A stretch of DNA of 41,925 nucleotides from Zoogloea sp. (GTDB lineage: Bacteria; Pseudomonadota; Gammaproteobacteria; Burkholderiales; Rhodocyclaceae): contig JADKKC010000041.1 of NCBI GenBank assembly GCA_016720685.1, positions 1 to 41,925 of the forward strand, in the 5' to 3' direction. Both the position numbers and the translations under genes were made by a program. Shown one piece after another: positions 17,096-23,938 of this stretch. How positions within the stretch are numbered: position 1 is the stretch's first letter; every line of letters starts with the position of its first letter. Under the pieces are notes generated by a model that saw nothing but the letters and a program-made list of their open reading frames with translations, had not been told where the DNA came from and made no database searches.

Positions 17096-18798
17096 CCTAA
17101 AAATCTCAGTTGATGATGTGCCGCTTGCTCGAATCGCTGGCAGGCTGTGGCTTTGAGCTTGATCGAGGGAGTCACCCGATGGGTGAGTCGAAATTGAAGC
17201 GTTCGCGTGCAGAGGAAATGCCTTCGTCGTGCAACGGGGTGCAGACGGCAGGCGGTCGGGTGCAGGTTCGTTGGGAGGCCAACAGCGCAGCCACGCCGAT
17301 GGGGCAGTTGGCCTATTTCATCGAATTTCTGACGCTGACTGGGTTGTGGTCGGGCTGGCAGGAACGATGTCCGCTCGCCTACACGAGCCCGAACGCACCG
17401 AGTAAGGCCGATGTGCTGGGCACCTGGATGCTGTCGATCCTGGCGGGGCATCGACGCTACTCGCACGTCACGACGATCCGCTGCGATGGGGTCAATCCGG
17501 GGCTGCTCGGGATGCGCAAGGTGATCAGCGAGGACGCGCTGCGTCGGGCCTTGCTGGCGATTCCCGAAGCGGCCGGGGTGAGCTGGCTCGACGGCCATCT
17601 GCGCGACAGCACCGCGCCCTTGCTCGATGTGCCGTGGATTCTGGACATCGACACGACCATCAAGCCGCTCTACGGCAAGCAAGAAGGCGCGGTCGTGTCG
17701 TACAACCCGAAAAAGCCCGGCCGGCCTTCGCACAGCTACCACACCTACCTGATGGCCGGGCTGCGCCTGGTGATGGGGGTCGAGGTCAAGGCGGGCAACG
17801 AACACTCGGGCAGCCACACCCTGCCTGGCCTGCTCGGGCTCCTCGATCAACTGCCCGCGCATCACAAACCCAAGCTGGTGCGCGGTGATTGCGGCTTTGG
17901 CTCGGACGGCATCATGCGTGAGCTCGAAGCGCGGGCGCAGCCCTACCTCTTCAAGCTGCGCCTCTCGAAGAACGTCAAGCGGCACATCGAGCGCCTGTTC
18001 CGGGTCTCGGGCTGGGCGGACGCGGGCCAGGGCTGGGAAGGGATCGACAGCACGCTGGCGCTTACCGGCTGGGAGGACACGCGCCGCGTGCTCGTGCTGC
18101 GCCGCCCCTTGCAGGGCGAGATGCTCCTTGCCCAGGAGGACGACGGGCAGCAGCTGCTGGGCTTCATCGAAGCCGACCGCAAGGGCGGCAAGCGCATCAC
18201 GGGCTACGAGTACGCGGTGCTGGTCACCAATCTCGAGCACGAGATCCTCTCGCTCGGCCAGCTCTACCGGGATCGAGCCGACGCGGAGAATACGTTCGAC
18301 GAGCTCAAGAATCAGTGGGGCTGGGATGGCTTCACCACGCACGATCTGCACCGTTGCCAACTGTCGGCGCGTGCGGTGGCACTCCTCTACAACTGGTGGA
18401 GTCTGTTCGTGCGTCTGGCCAACCCCGAAGCCCGGCTCGAAGCGATCACCAGCCGGCCCTGGTTGATGTCCTCGGTCGGTCGGCGCACCGAGCACGCGGG
18501 CCAAACCACGATTACGCTGACCGGCCAGCACGCCCACTTCGACAAGGCCCGGCAGGTGCTCACGCGCATATCCAGCCAGCTTCAAGCCTGGGTGAGCGAG
18601 GCTGCGGAGCAGTTGAAATCCCGATCGGTCTGGATGCACTGCTGCGAATATCTCAAGCGCACCCTCGCGGCCCTCGGACCACCCAGGTCCATGCCTGCAA
18701 ACTCCTCCATCACCCACCCCTTCGAAATCGTCATTCACGAGCATCCAAAAGACGAGAGTGGACGCCTTTTTTGGTGCGTTTACAAGTGGGTGTGTAGG
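17096..18798 (+). mobile_element. IS1380-type insertion sequence (ends tentative)
   Basis: The boundaries are a guess. The left end starts CCTAAAAATCTCAGTTG, and the right end, read inward on the other strand, starts CCTACACACCCACTTG. Both begin CCTA and share an A(G/C)TTG block, like the CCTA ends of some IS1380-group elements. The flanking tetranucleotides (TTAT and TCAG) do not match, so no target duplication supports these ends. The transposase is convincing; the element limits are not. Confidence 0.4.
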
Positions 18799-18888
18799 TC
18801 AGTGAAAGTTAACGGGTTTTGTGACGGAGTAATGCGAAGTGGGTTGTGTATAAAGGTATGGTTTAGCGCAGGGGAAATGGGTCAATAA
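17179..18888 (+). CDS. IS1380-family transposase
   Basis: This is a DDE transposase. The likely start is ATG 17179, with an in-frame extension possible to 17110. Catalytic acidic residues are in ILDIDTTIKPLYG, RGDCGFGS and YRDRADAENTFDELKNQWG, the last being the IS1380-family Y-(x2)-R-(x3)-E signature. The frame gives 569 aa, longer than most relatives (roughly 430-510). The last ~35 codons, after 18780, are AT-rich and unlike the rest, so the frame probably reads out of the element into flanking DNA. It is convergent with, and overlaps the end of, the Tsi2-like gene by about 26 bases. Confidence 0.85.
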   Translation: MGESKLKRSRAEEMPSSCNGVQTAGGRVQVRWEANSAATPMGQLAYFIEFLTLTGLWSGWQERCPLAYTSPNAPSKADVLGTWMLSILAGHRRYSHVTTIRCDGVNPGLLGMRKVISEDALRRALLAIPEAAGVSWLDGHLRDSTAPLLDVPWILDIDTTIKPLYGKQEGAVVSYNPKKPGRPSHSYHTYLMAGLRLVMGVEVKAGNEHSGSHTLPGLLGLLDQLPAHHKPKLVRGDCGFGSDGIMRELEARAQPYLFKLRLSKNVKRHIERLFRVSGWADAGQGWEGIDSTLALTGWEDTRRVLVLRRPLQGEMLLAQEDDGQQLLGFIEADRKGGKRITGYEYAVLVTNLEHEILSLGQLYRDRADAENTFDELKNQWGWDGFTTHDLHRCQLSARAVALLYNWWSLFVRLANPEARLEAITSRPWLMSSVGRRTEHAGQTTITLTGQHAHFDKARQVLTRISSQLQAWVSEAAEQLKSRSVWMHCCEYLKRTLAALGPPRSMPANSSITHPFEIVIHEHPKDESGRLFWCVYKWVCRSVKVNGFCDGVMRSGLCIKVWFSAGEMGQ

Positions 18889-19114
18889 GGAGACTTTCTA
18901 AGGAAGGCAGCAGCGGGTTTCCCTTTACTCGACTGAGATACATGTCGGTGAGTTCACTGAATGCAGTGTTAAGGTGATCGAAGTAGTCCTGTAGTTCAGC
19001 GTCTCGATCAGGACTAGATTCGTCAAGCGCAGATGTTGCTTCGTACTCGTTCATTCGAGCGACTACTGCCTGTATTGCGGCTTGAAGAGTCAAGTCTGTT
19101 AGTTCGTGATTCAT
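18863..19114 (-). CDS. Tsi2-like immunity protein (antitoxin)
   Basis: This is an 83 aa acidic, mostly helical protein. It resembles Pseudomonas Tsi2 (77 aa), the cytoplasmic immunity protein that binds Tse2: MN near the start, AAIQAVVARMNEYE, then a DAELQDY helix, AFSELTDMY, and a C-terminal LPSLESLLIDPFP. The comparison is from memory, not a search. A GGAAAAGA ribosome site precedes ATG 19114. It starts 16 bases after the toxin stop, the same toxin-first order as tse2-tsi2. The frame is open upstream to 19381, but that part overlaps the toxin. Confidence 0.6.
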   Translation of the reverse strand: MNHELTDLTLQAAIQAVVARMNEYEATSALDESSPDRDAELQDYFDHLNTAFSELTDMYLSRVKGNPLLPSLESLLIDPFPLR

Positions 19115-19130
19115 GCATTCTTTTCCAGTT

Positions 19131-19481
19131 TTATTCGATCTCGACAGCGTGACTCGCGAGCGCCCTGAGCCAAACCAAGAACAACGCGAATTCCATGTCG
19201 TCCTTTGGTGCGAGGGTGTAGTGGATTGGGAGGTCCGGCCCAGCTCGACGCTCCGCGTCACGTGTGATGGCGAGAGCCTCAGGGATTGGTGTTCCTGCTG
19301 GTAGTCGAAATCGACTCCAGCTCTTGCCGCGCGCAAACACAGGCGTGCGGTCTCCCAGTGAAATTCCACGATAGGCCCCACGTGTACAGCGACATCCTTT
19401 GACGAACAACTTCCCGTTCACCAATACGGTTGCAACGTCTGGTTCTCGGACTTTGCTCTCCCGATTTGCCCAGCCGCCCAT
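19131..19481 (-). CDS. Tse2-like ADP-ribosyltransferase-type toxin, 5'-truncated
   Basis: This is 116 aa from the first ATG (19481). Similarity to Tse2 toxins is visible in WSRFRLPAGTPIPEALAITRDA, the HYTLAPKDDME block and the FLVWLRAL end. Similarity continues upstream of the ATG in the same open frame (LFAPD preceding MGG, as in Tse2's LYAPDTGG), but from the stop at 19560-19562 there is no ATG, GTG or TTG. The native N-terminus is therefore missing, leaving a frame open over 19131-19559. Tse2 is a cytotoxic type VI effector that also works as a toxin-antitoxin toxin. No type VI genes are in the window. The protein may be inactive. Confidence 0.6.
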   Translation of the reverse strand: MGGWANRESKVREPDVATVLVNGKLFVKGCRCTRGAYRGISLGDRTPVFARGKSWSRFRLPAGTPIPEALAITRDAERRAGPDLPIHYTLAPKDDMEFALFLVWLRALASHAVEIE

Positions 19482-19618
19482 ATCTGGTGCGAAAAGGTCC
19501 GTGCCGTCTAGCAGGGCATTGAAAAGTTCAGCGTCCCTCGCGGCTTTTTCCCCGGTGATTTATTGGTCAGGGCTGGTGGGTGTTGGCGCACCTGTTCGGC
19601 CCGCTTTTGCCTGAAGCG

Positions 19619-19999
19619 TCAGGCGGCGATAGGCTCGCGTAGCGCGTAGGGTTGAATCAGCACGTCAGCAGGCAACCCCAGTTCTGCACACAGCCGACGA
19701 ATCATCCCCACGGACAGCGGGCGCGTCCGGTTCATGATGTCGGCCACCCGCCCCCGCGGGCCGATGTACGGCTCCAGGTCTTTACGCGTCAGCCCGCGCA
19801 CGTCCATGACGTACTCAAGGAAGGCCACCGGGTCGGGGGCTTCAATCGGGAAGTGCGCCTTCTCGTAGGCTTCTACCAGCATGGCGAGCACTTCCAGGCG
19901 ATCGGCTTCGGGGCTTCCCTCGGGAGCGTCCCAAAGACGTTCAATGTCGGCCAGGGCTTCAGCATGCTCGGCTTCGGTTCGGATTGGCTTCAGTTCCAT
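19619..19999 (-). CDS. higA: HigA family antitoxin (XRE-type HTH)
   Basis: This is a 126 aa type II antitoxin. The N-terminal half is acidic and helical (MELKPIRTEAEHAEALADIERLW, PEADRLEVLAMLVEAYEKAHFPI). The C-terminal half is an XRE helix-turn-helix (AFLEYVMDVRGLTRKDLEPYIG, RGRVADIMNRTRPLSVGMIRRLCAELGLP). This is the HigA-type arrangement of proteins partnered by HigB/RelE-fold toxins. It begins 8 bases after the higB stop, in the toxin-first order typical of higBA. It would neutralise HigB and repress the operon at the dyad upstream. Confidence 0.88.
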   Translation of the reverse strand: MELKPIRTEAEHAEALADIERLWDAPEGSPEADRLEVLAMLVEAYEKAHFPIEAPDPVAFLEYVMDVRGLTRKDLEPYIGPRGRVADIMNRTRPLSVGMIRRLCAELGLPADVLIQPYALREPIAA

Positions 20000-20007
20000 A
20001 GCGACTC

Positions 20008-20301
20008 CTAAATGGTTTCTGCGTCAATCCGGTCGTATTCGGCATGGGTGCCGACGAACCGGATGAACATCATGGTGGAGGTGTAACGCACAGCCACCAC
20101 CAGCCGGTCATCATTGCCCTTGATGTTGAACACCACGCGGTTGTTTGCCAGAAAACTGGCGTTCCGGTGCGCAGCCTTGATGTCGGCCGGGGTTTGCCAT
20201 GCGGCCCGGCTTGCCTCGGCGTACCAGCCACGCAAAGGGGTTTCGGCTTGCGGGTGCTTCTCCCAAAACTCGCGTAATGCTCGCAGTGCAATGATGTGCA
20301 T
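20008..20301 (-). CDS. higB: HigB family mRNA interferase toxin
   Basis: This is a 97 aa RelE/HigB-fold ribosome-dependent ribonuclease. From ATG 20301 it reads MHIIALRALREFWEKHPQAE, then PLRGWYAEASRAAWQTPADIKAAHRNASFL, NNRVVFNIKGNDDRLVVAVRY and IRFVGTHAEYDRIDA. The last two blocks carry the family's conserved basic, His and Tyr positions near the C-terminus. It looks complete and is followed at once by higA. The start at 20301 fits the family; an upstream in-frame ATG at 20316 would only add MLDWV. Confidence 0.9.
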   Translation of the reverse strand: MHIIALRALREFWEKHPQAETPLRGWYAEASRAAWQTPADIKAAHRNASFLANNRVVFNIKGNDDRLVVAVRYTSTMMFIRFVGTHAEYDRIDAETI

Positions 20302-20318
20302 AACCCAATCTAGCACGC

Positions 20319-20331
20319 TACCAATTTGGTA
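20319..20331. promoter_or_regulatory. Candidate HigA operator
   Basis: TACCAA-T-TTGGTA is a perfect 6-bp dyad around one base, 18 bases upstream of the higB start in an AT-rich promoter patch. Its place fits autorepression by HigA. Function is inferred from position only. Confidence 0.5.
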
Positions 20332-20376
20332 TCAAGCACACAGATTCCTACCACTCCGAGCGGCGGTGGAGCTCGG

Positions 20377-20667
20377 TCAGGCGGCCATCGGCTCGCGCTC
20401 AATGACGATGTGCGGACGCAGGCCGGCGGTGGAAGCCATGTCCATCAGTGCATCCAGCGAAAACAGGCCAATCTTTCCGCGCATCAGGTCGGAGATACGC
20501 GGTTGAGTCACGCCGAACAGGGCGGCCGCATCCTGCTGCGTCATGCCGCGCTGGCGGATGGTCTGTTCAAGCGCCTGCATCAGTTCGGACTTGGCGCGCA
20601 GGCTTGCGTCCTGCTGCGGGGTGTCCTCAATTGCATCCCACACGTTGTTGAAAGTCTGTTCGGTCAT
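20377..20667 (-). CDS. Orphan XRE-family antitoxin
   Basis: This is a 96 aa helix-turn-helix antitoxin of the type paired with Gp49-like/HigB-type toxins. An N-terminal acidic segment (FNNVWDAIEDTPQQDASLRAKSE) precedes the HTH (QALEQTIRQRGMTQQDAAAL, FGVTQPRISDLMRGKIGLFSLDALMDMA). The ATG at 20667 overlaps the TGA of an upstream frame that is only the tail of a toxin gene (see 20664-20729), so its partner has been deleted. It may still bind DNA. Confidence 0.85.
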   Translation of the reverse strand: MTEQTFNNVWDAIEDTPQQDASLRAKSELMQALEQTIRQRGMTQQDAAALFGVTQPRISDLMRGKIGLFSLDALMDMASTAGLRPHIVIEREPMAA

Positions 20668-20729
20668 CGCTGTTCCCCCATCAGTGCCCTGAATCGCTTC
20701 CGGGCCAGCTCAGTGTCGGCTTCATGGGG
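20664..20729 (-). pseudogene. C-terminal stub of a Gp49-like (RelE/HigB-type) toxin
   Basis: About 21 codons are open to a stop at 20730-20732 and read EADTELARKRFRALMGEQR before TGA, the characteristic C-terminal helix of phage Gp49-like toxins (D-x-E-L-A-R-x-R-x-x-x-L). The TGA overlaps the antitoxin's ATG (ATGA), the normal junction for such pairs. Everything 5' of this is gone, replaced by AT-rich DNA and the integrase remnant. Confidence 0.7.
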
Positions 20730-20760
20730 TCAGTATATAAATTCTTGTATAGATAGCAAG

Positions 20761-21152
20761 TCAGGCTTTCACAACCCGCTGCCCTGATGCCTGTTCTTCG
20801 CCCGGCTGCTCGATGCCGGCCTGCTCCAGAATCCAGCCCTCAATCTTCACGTGCCACATGCGCAGCAGGTCGAGCGGCCGGCGGCGATAGTGCTTCTCGG
20901 CTGTCGCGCTTGGCTTGTGGCCCTGAATCTGCGCCACCACGCCAACAGGGCATTCCACCCACTCGGCCAGGGGTGCCAAAAGGAGCGGCGCAGGCCGTGC
21001 AGAGAGAGCGCCGGCAGGCCAGCGGCAGCAAGGGCCTTGTTGTGCCCGGAGCGCGGCTCCTGAAGCCTTCCCGATTCGGCCGTAGGGCTCGAGAACACCC
21101 ATTCATTCCGGCGGGGCAGGGCCGCCAGCAGCGTGGCGACATAGGGTGTCAG
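20761..21152 (-). pseudogene. Tyrosine-recombinase (phage integrase) C-terminal remnant, frameshifted
   Basis: This is the C-terminal catalytic part of a P4-like integrase. The first segment reads LTPYVATLLAALPRRNEWVF and reaches the active-site Arg box LHGLRRSF. The frame then breaks at 20970-20985 (T4 and C4 runs) and resumes as LAEWVECPVGVVAQIQGHKP, SATAEKHYRRRPLDLL and a helical tail ending at 20761. The catalytic Arg and the GHK...HY elements are thus in different frames. The N-terminal two thirds are missing, and homology stops where an opposite-strand coding remnant begins (21145-21336). It is non-functional and marks past integration. Confidence 0.8.
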
Positions 21153-21336
21153 GGGTCGGATCGCCGTGGTTGGTATTTTGCGTCGGGGGGCGCCGTTGGC
21201 GGATCGTCTTGCCGAAATACTCACGCGACGTTATGGCGCGCTGCAGCCGCTGCGGACCGATCTTTCGGTAAAGCGCTATGCGGATGAGCCGGAGTTTCGG
21301 GTCGACTTGCTTCAGCCCGGTCGGGGAGCGCCCTGA
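21145..21336 (+). pseudogene. 5'-truncated coding remnant, possibly phosphoribosyltransferase-like
   Basis: From an in-frame stop at 21142 to TGA at 21334 runs a 63-codon frame with good GC-rich codon use: RIAVVGILRRGAPLADRLAE, then ILTRRYGAL and TDLSVKRYADEPEF. The GILRRGAPLADRLA block is reminiscent of the I-x-R-x-G-V-x-L-A segment of PyrR/type I phosphoribosyltransferases, but the piece is too short to be sure. It begins exactly where the integrase remnant's homology stops, which suggests a deletion or insertion junction near 21145-21152. Confidence 0.35.
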
Positions 21337-21354
21337 TGGGGGGCGACCGGGGCT
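21312..21354. terminator. Hairpin at convergent gene ends
   Basis: CAGCCC-GGTCG and CGACCGGGGCTG form a long GC-rich stem with one bulged base between the remnant at 21145-21336 and the convergent Lon-like gene. It has no clear T tract on either strand. A bidirectional terminator is likely but not certain. Confidence 0.45.
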
Positions 21355-21357
21355 GAA

Positions 21358-23793
21358 TTACTTCTCTTCGCGTTTTTCGGGGTGGTTCGGTCTGACGGCC
21401 TTGGGGTGAGCAAACTCGCGGCGCATGCGGGCAAGTTTTTGCAGGCCTGTGGCGATGCGGGAGTTGACGGAGCCCGCGGGCATTTCGCCCTTTTCATCGG
21501 GCGCCCCGGCGGGCAGGCCGGTTAACAGTTCCAGGGCCTGATCAACGCTGGAAACCTTCCACACATGGAAGCGGCCGTTGCGCACCGCGTCCACAACGTC
21601 GTGACGCAGCATCAGGTGGCAGGTGTTGGATGCGGGGATCAGCACACCCTGCTCGCCGGTGAGGCCGCGTGCCGCGCAGATGTCGAAGAAACCTTCTATT
21701 TTTTCGTTGATTCCGCCTACCGCCTGCACTGCTCCAAATTGATTCACCGAGCCGGTGACGGCCAGTGATTGCTTGATGGGCACGCCGGAGAGGGCCGAGA
21801 GCAGGGCCGCGAGTTCGGCCAGCGAGGCGCTGTCACCTTCTACGCCACCGTACGATTGTTCGAAGACGAGGCTGGCCTTGAGCGACAGGGGCATGCTGAG
21901 GCCGAAGCGCGAGGCGACAAAGGCGGAGAGGATCAGGACGCCCTTGGAGTGGATCGGGCCACCGAGTTTGACTTCGCGTTCGATGTCCACGACTTCGCCG
22001 TCACCCACCCGCACCGTGGCGGTGATGCGAACCGGGTGGGCGAAAGTGCTGTCGCCCAGCATGATCACGGCCAGTCCGTTGATCTGGCCCACGTGGGTGC
22101 CGGCGGTGTCCACCAGTAACTGACCGCGCAGGATTTCGTCCCGGTAGCGGCTGCTGATTCGCGCGTTGCGGTGCCGGTGCGCTTCCAGCGCGGCCTCGAC
22201 GTGCTCGCGCTCGATGCGCTCCGAGCTGGCGGCGGCGGCGAAGTGATCGGCCTGACGCATCAGATCATCGAGAGGCTGGGTGTGGGCGGTGAGGCGCTGG
22301 GCGTCGTTGGCGAGGCGCGCAGCATGTTCGATGATGCGCGCCACGGCGGGGGCCGCGATCGGGCGCAGCGTGTCCCGGCGGGCCAGGGTGGCGATGAGCC
22401 GGGCGTAGGCGGCGGTGTTGGCCGGATTGCGCTCGATCTCGCTTTCCATGTCGGCATTGATCTTGAACAGCGCGGGAAACTCCGGGTCGTACTGGCACAG
22501 CAGGTAGTAGACCAGTCGCTCGCCGATCAGCACGACTTTGAGGTCGAGGGGCATCGGCTCGGGTTCGATCTGCACGGTGCTGGAGAGGCCCAGCAGGTCG
22601 GAGAGTGATTCGATGCGGATGCTGCCCGCCTTGAGGCAACGTTTAAGGCCTTCCCAGGCGTAGGGCTGGGAGAGGATCTTGGTGGCGTCCAGCATCAGGA
22701 AGCCACCGTTGGCCCGGTGCAGCGCGCCGGCACGGATGAGCGTGAAGTTGCTGAGCAGTGTGCCCATGTGCACCACGTGCTCGATGCGTCCGACGAGGTT
22801 CTGCAGCGTCGGGTGGTCTTCGTAGACAACCGGGCGGGCGCCGTTGTCGGCGTTCTCAACGAGCAGGTTGACGAGGTAGCGCTGTACCGAGATCGTTCCG
22901 GAGTAGGTCGTGACTTCGGCGTCTTCTTCGTTGTGGGTGGTGTCGCGCAGGGCTTCGCCGCTCTCGATGATGTCCTGGAGCACGGCATCAATATAGGCGC
23001 TGACGTCGGGCAGGTCGGCGTAGTTTGGCTTGAGATCATCGATGAGATGGATCACCGTGATCCGCAAGGCTTCGCTGCCGGCCTGCCGGATCAGGTTTTG
23101 CAGGTCGCGACGCCGGCGCGGAAACTCGTTGGTGAGCTTGTGCATGCGCTCGCGCAGCGTCTTGATGTGCGCTTCGAGCTCATGCTGGCGGTCTTCGGGA
23201 AGCTGGGAAAATTCGTCCTGGGACAGCGTCGTTTCGTCGTCTTTCAGCGGAACGAAGGCGAAGCCACGGGGCGTGCGCAGCAGGGCCACGCCGAGTTTTA
23301 CGGCTTCCTGGCCAAGAGCCTGGAATTCGGCCTCTTCGTGCTGCTTTTCTTCTTCCTGCATCGCCTCGATGCGGCCGCGGTATTCGTCGCTCTGGAAAAC
23401 GGCGCTGATGGCGGGAATCAATTCGGTGACGAAGTGCTGCATGTCGTCCCGCAGGCGCGCGCCGCGGCCGCAGGGCAGGCGCAGCAGGCCGGGGCGGTCG
23501 GCATCTGCGAAGTTGTAGACGTAGCACCAGTCGGCGGGCGCTTCGCCACTCCGGCTTTCGGCTTCGAGCAACTGGCGGGTGATGGCGTGGCGGCCGCTGC
23601 CGGTTTCGCCGAGCACAAAGAGGTTATAGCCCTCGTGACGGATGTCGAGACTCATGTGCATGGCCTCGATCGCGCGGACGTGGATCAGTGATGTGTCGAG
23701 ATCGGGGAGTGTCTCGGTGCTGTCGAAGTCGAAGGAGGCCGGGTCGCAGGCCGTGTAGAGCGCTTCGGGGGGAAGCGGGGCGGATGGACGCAT
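21358..23793 (-). CDS. Lon-like ATP-dependent protease (AAA_32/S16 family)
   Basis: This is an 811 aa cytoplasmic protease of the Lon-related group with an N-terminal AAA domain and a C-terminal S16 peptidase. The ATPase P-loop reads LGETGSGRHA, with Arg where Lys is usual, which is common in this family. A helical/coiled insertion (about residues 130-260) follows, then GGFLMLDATKIL. The peptidase domain has GDSASLAEL with catalytic Ser ~655 and GGINEKIEGF with catalytic Lys ~698. The 43-residue spacing equals that of E. coli Lon. The Lys/Arg-rich C-terminal tail is unusual but plausible. A palindromic site precedes its start. Confidence 0.93.
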   Translation of the reverse strand: MRPSAPLPPEALYTACDPASFDFDSTETLPDLDTSLIHVRAIEAMHMSLDIRHEGYNLFVLGETGSGRHAITRQLLEAESRSGEAPADWCYVYNFADADRPGLLRLPCGRGARLRDDMQHFVTELIPAISAVFQSDEYRGRIEAMQEEEKQHEEAEFQALGQEAVKLGVALLRTPRGFAFVPLKDDETTLSQDEFSQLPEDRQHELEAHIKTLRERMHKLTNEFPRRRRDLQNLIRQAGSEALRITVIHLIDDLKPNYADLPDVSAYIDAVLQDIIESGEALRDTTHNEEDAEVTTYSGTISVQRYLVNLLVENADNGARPVVYEDHPTLQNLVGRIEHVVHMGTLLSNFTLIRAGALHRANGGFLMLDATKILSQPYAWEGLKRCLKAGSIRIESLSDLLGLSSTVQIEPEPMPLDLKVVLIGERLVYYLLCQYDPEFPALFKINADMESEIERNPANTAAYARLIATLARRDTLRPIAAPAVARIIEHAARLANDAQRLTAHTQPLDDLMRQADHFAAAASSERIEREHVEAALEAHRHRNARISSRYRDEILRGQLLVDTAGTHVGQINGLAVIMLGDSTFAHPVRITATVRVGDGEVVDIEREVKLGGPIHSKGVLILSAFVASRFGLSMPLSLKASLVFEQSYGGVEGDSASLAELAALLSALSGVPIKQSLAVTGSVNQFGAVQAVGGINEKIEGFFDICAARGLTGEQGVLIPASNTCHLMLRHDVVDAVRNGRFHVWKVSSVDQALELLTGLPAGAPDEKGEMPAGSVNSRIATGLQKLARMRREFAHPKAVRPNHPEKREEK

Positions 23794-23818
23794 CGGGCTG
23801 GCCTTGTGATGTTCTTTG

Positions 23819-23842
23819 GTGCAAGCATACTTAAGCTTGCAC
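23819..23842. promoter_or_regulatory. Palindromic site upstream of the Lon-like gene
   Basis: GTGCAAGC (23819-23826) and GCTTGCAC (23835-23842) form a perfect 8-bp inverted repeat around an AT-rich 8-base centre (ATACTTAA), 26 bases upstream of the ATG at 23793. The centre resembles a -10 region. It looks like an operator overlapping the promoter; the binding protein is unknown. Confidence 0.5.
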
Positions 23843-23890
23843 GCTGTGCGCCAGCACGGTGGATGCCGATGTCGTCGGGCTGCGTGTGCT

Positions 23891-23920
23891 TACCGGGGCA
23901 GGGCGCTGCCTGCCCCGGTA
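23891..23920. terminator. Hairpin downstream of rhlE
   Basis: TACCGGGGCAG and CTGCCCCGGTA are a perfect 11-bp inverted repeat with an 8-base loop, just past the rhlE stop. There is no strong T tract, but the stem is very stable and suits an end-of-gene terminator or 3' stabilising structure. Confidence 0.6.
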
Positions 23921-23938
23921 ATTGGTGCCTGTGCAGGC

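Larger units (their letters stand above)
16705..21340. other. Accessory island of mobile-element and toxin-antitoxin remnants
   Basis: Between tRNA-Thr(CGT) and the Lon-like protease lies a block of accessory genes unlike its housekeeping flanks. It holds an excisionase-like HTH gene, an IS1380-type transposase, a Tse2/Tsi2-like pair, higBA, an orphan antitoxin with a toxin stub, and a frameshifted tyrosine integrase abutting a coding remnant on the opposite strand. Several AT-rich stretches (18780-18900, 20300-20345, 20730-20760) contrast with the flanks. The borders given are the tRNA 3' end and the last remnant; no matching direct repeat of the tRNA end was found at the right side. Confidence 0.65.
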
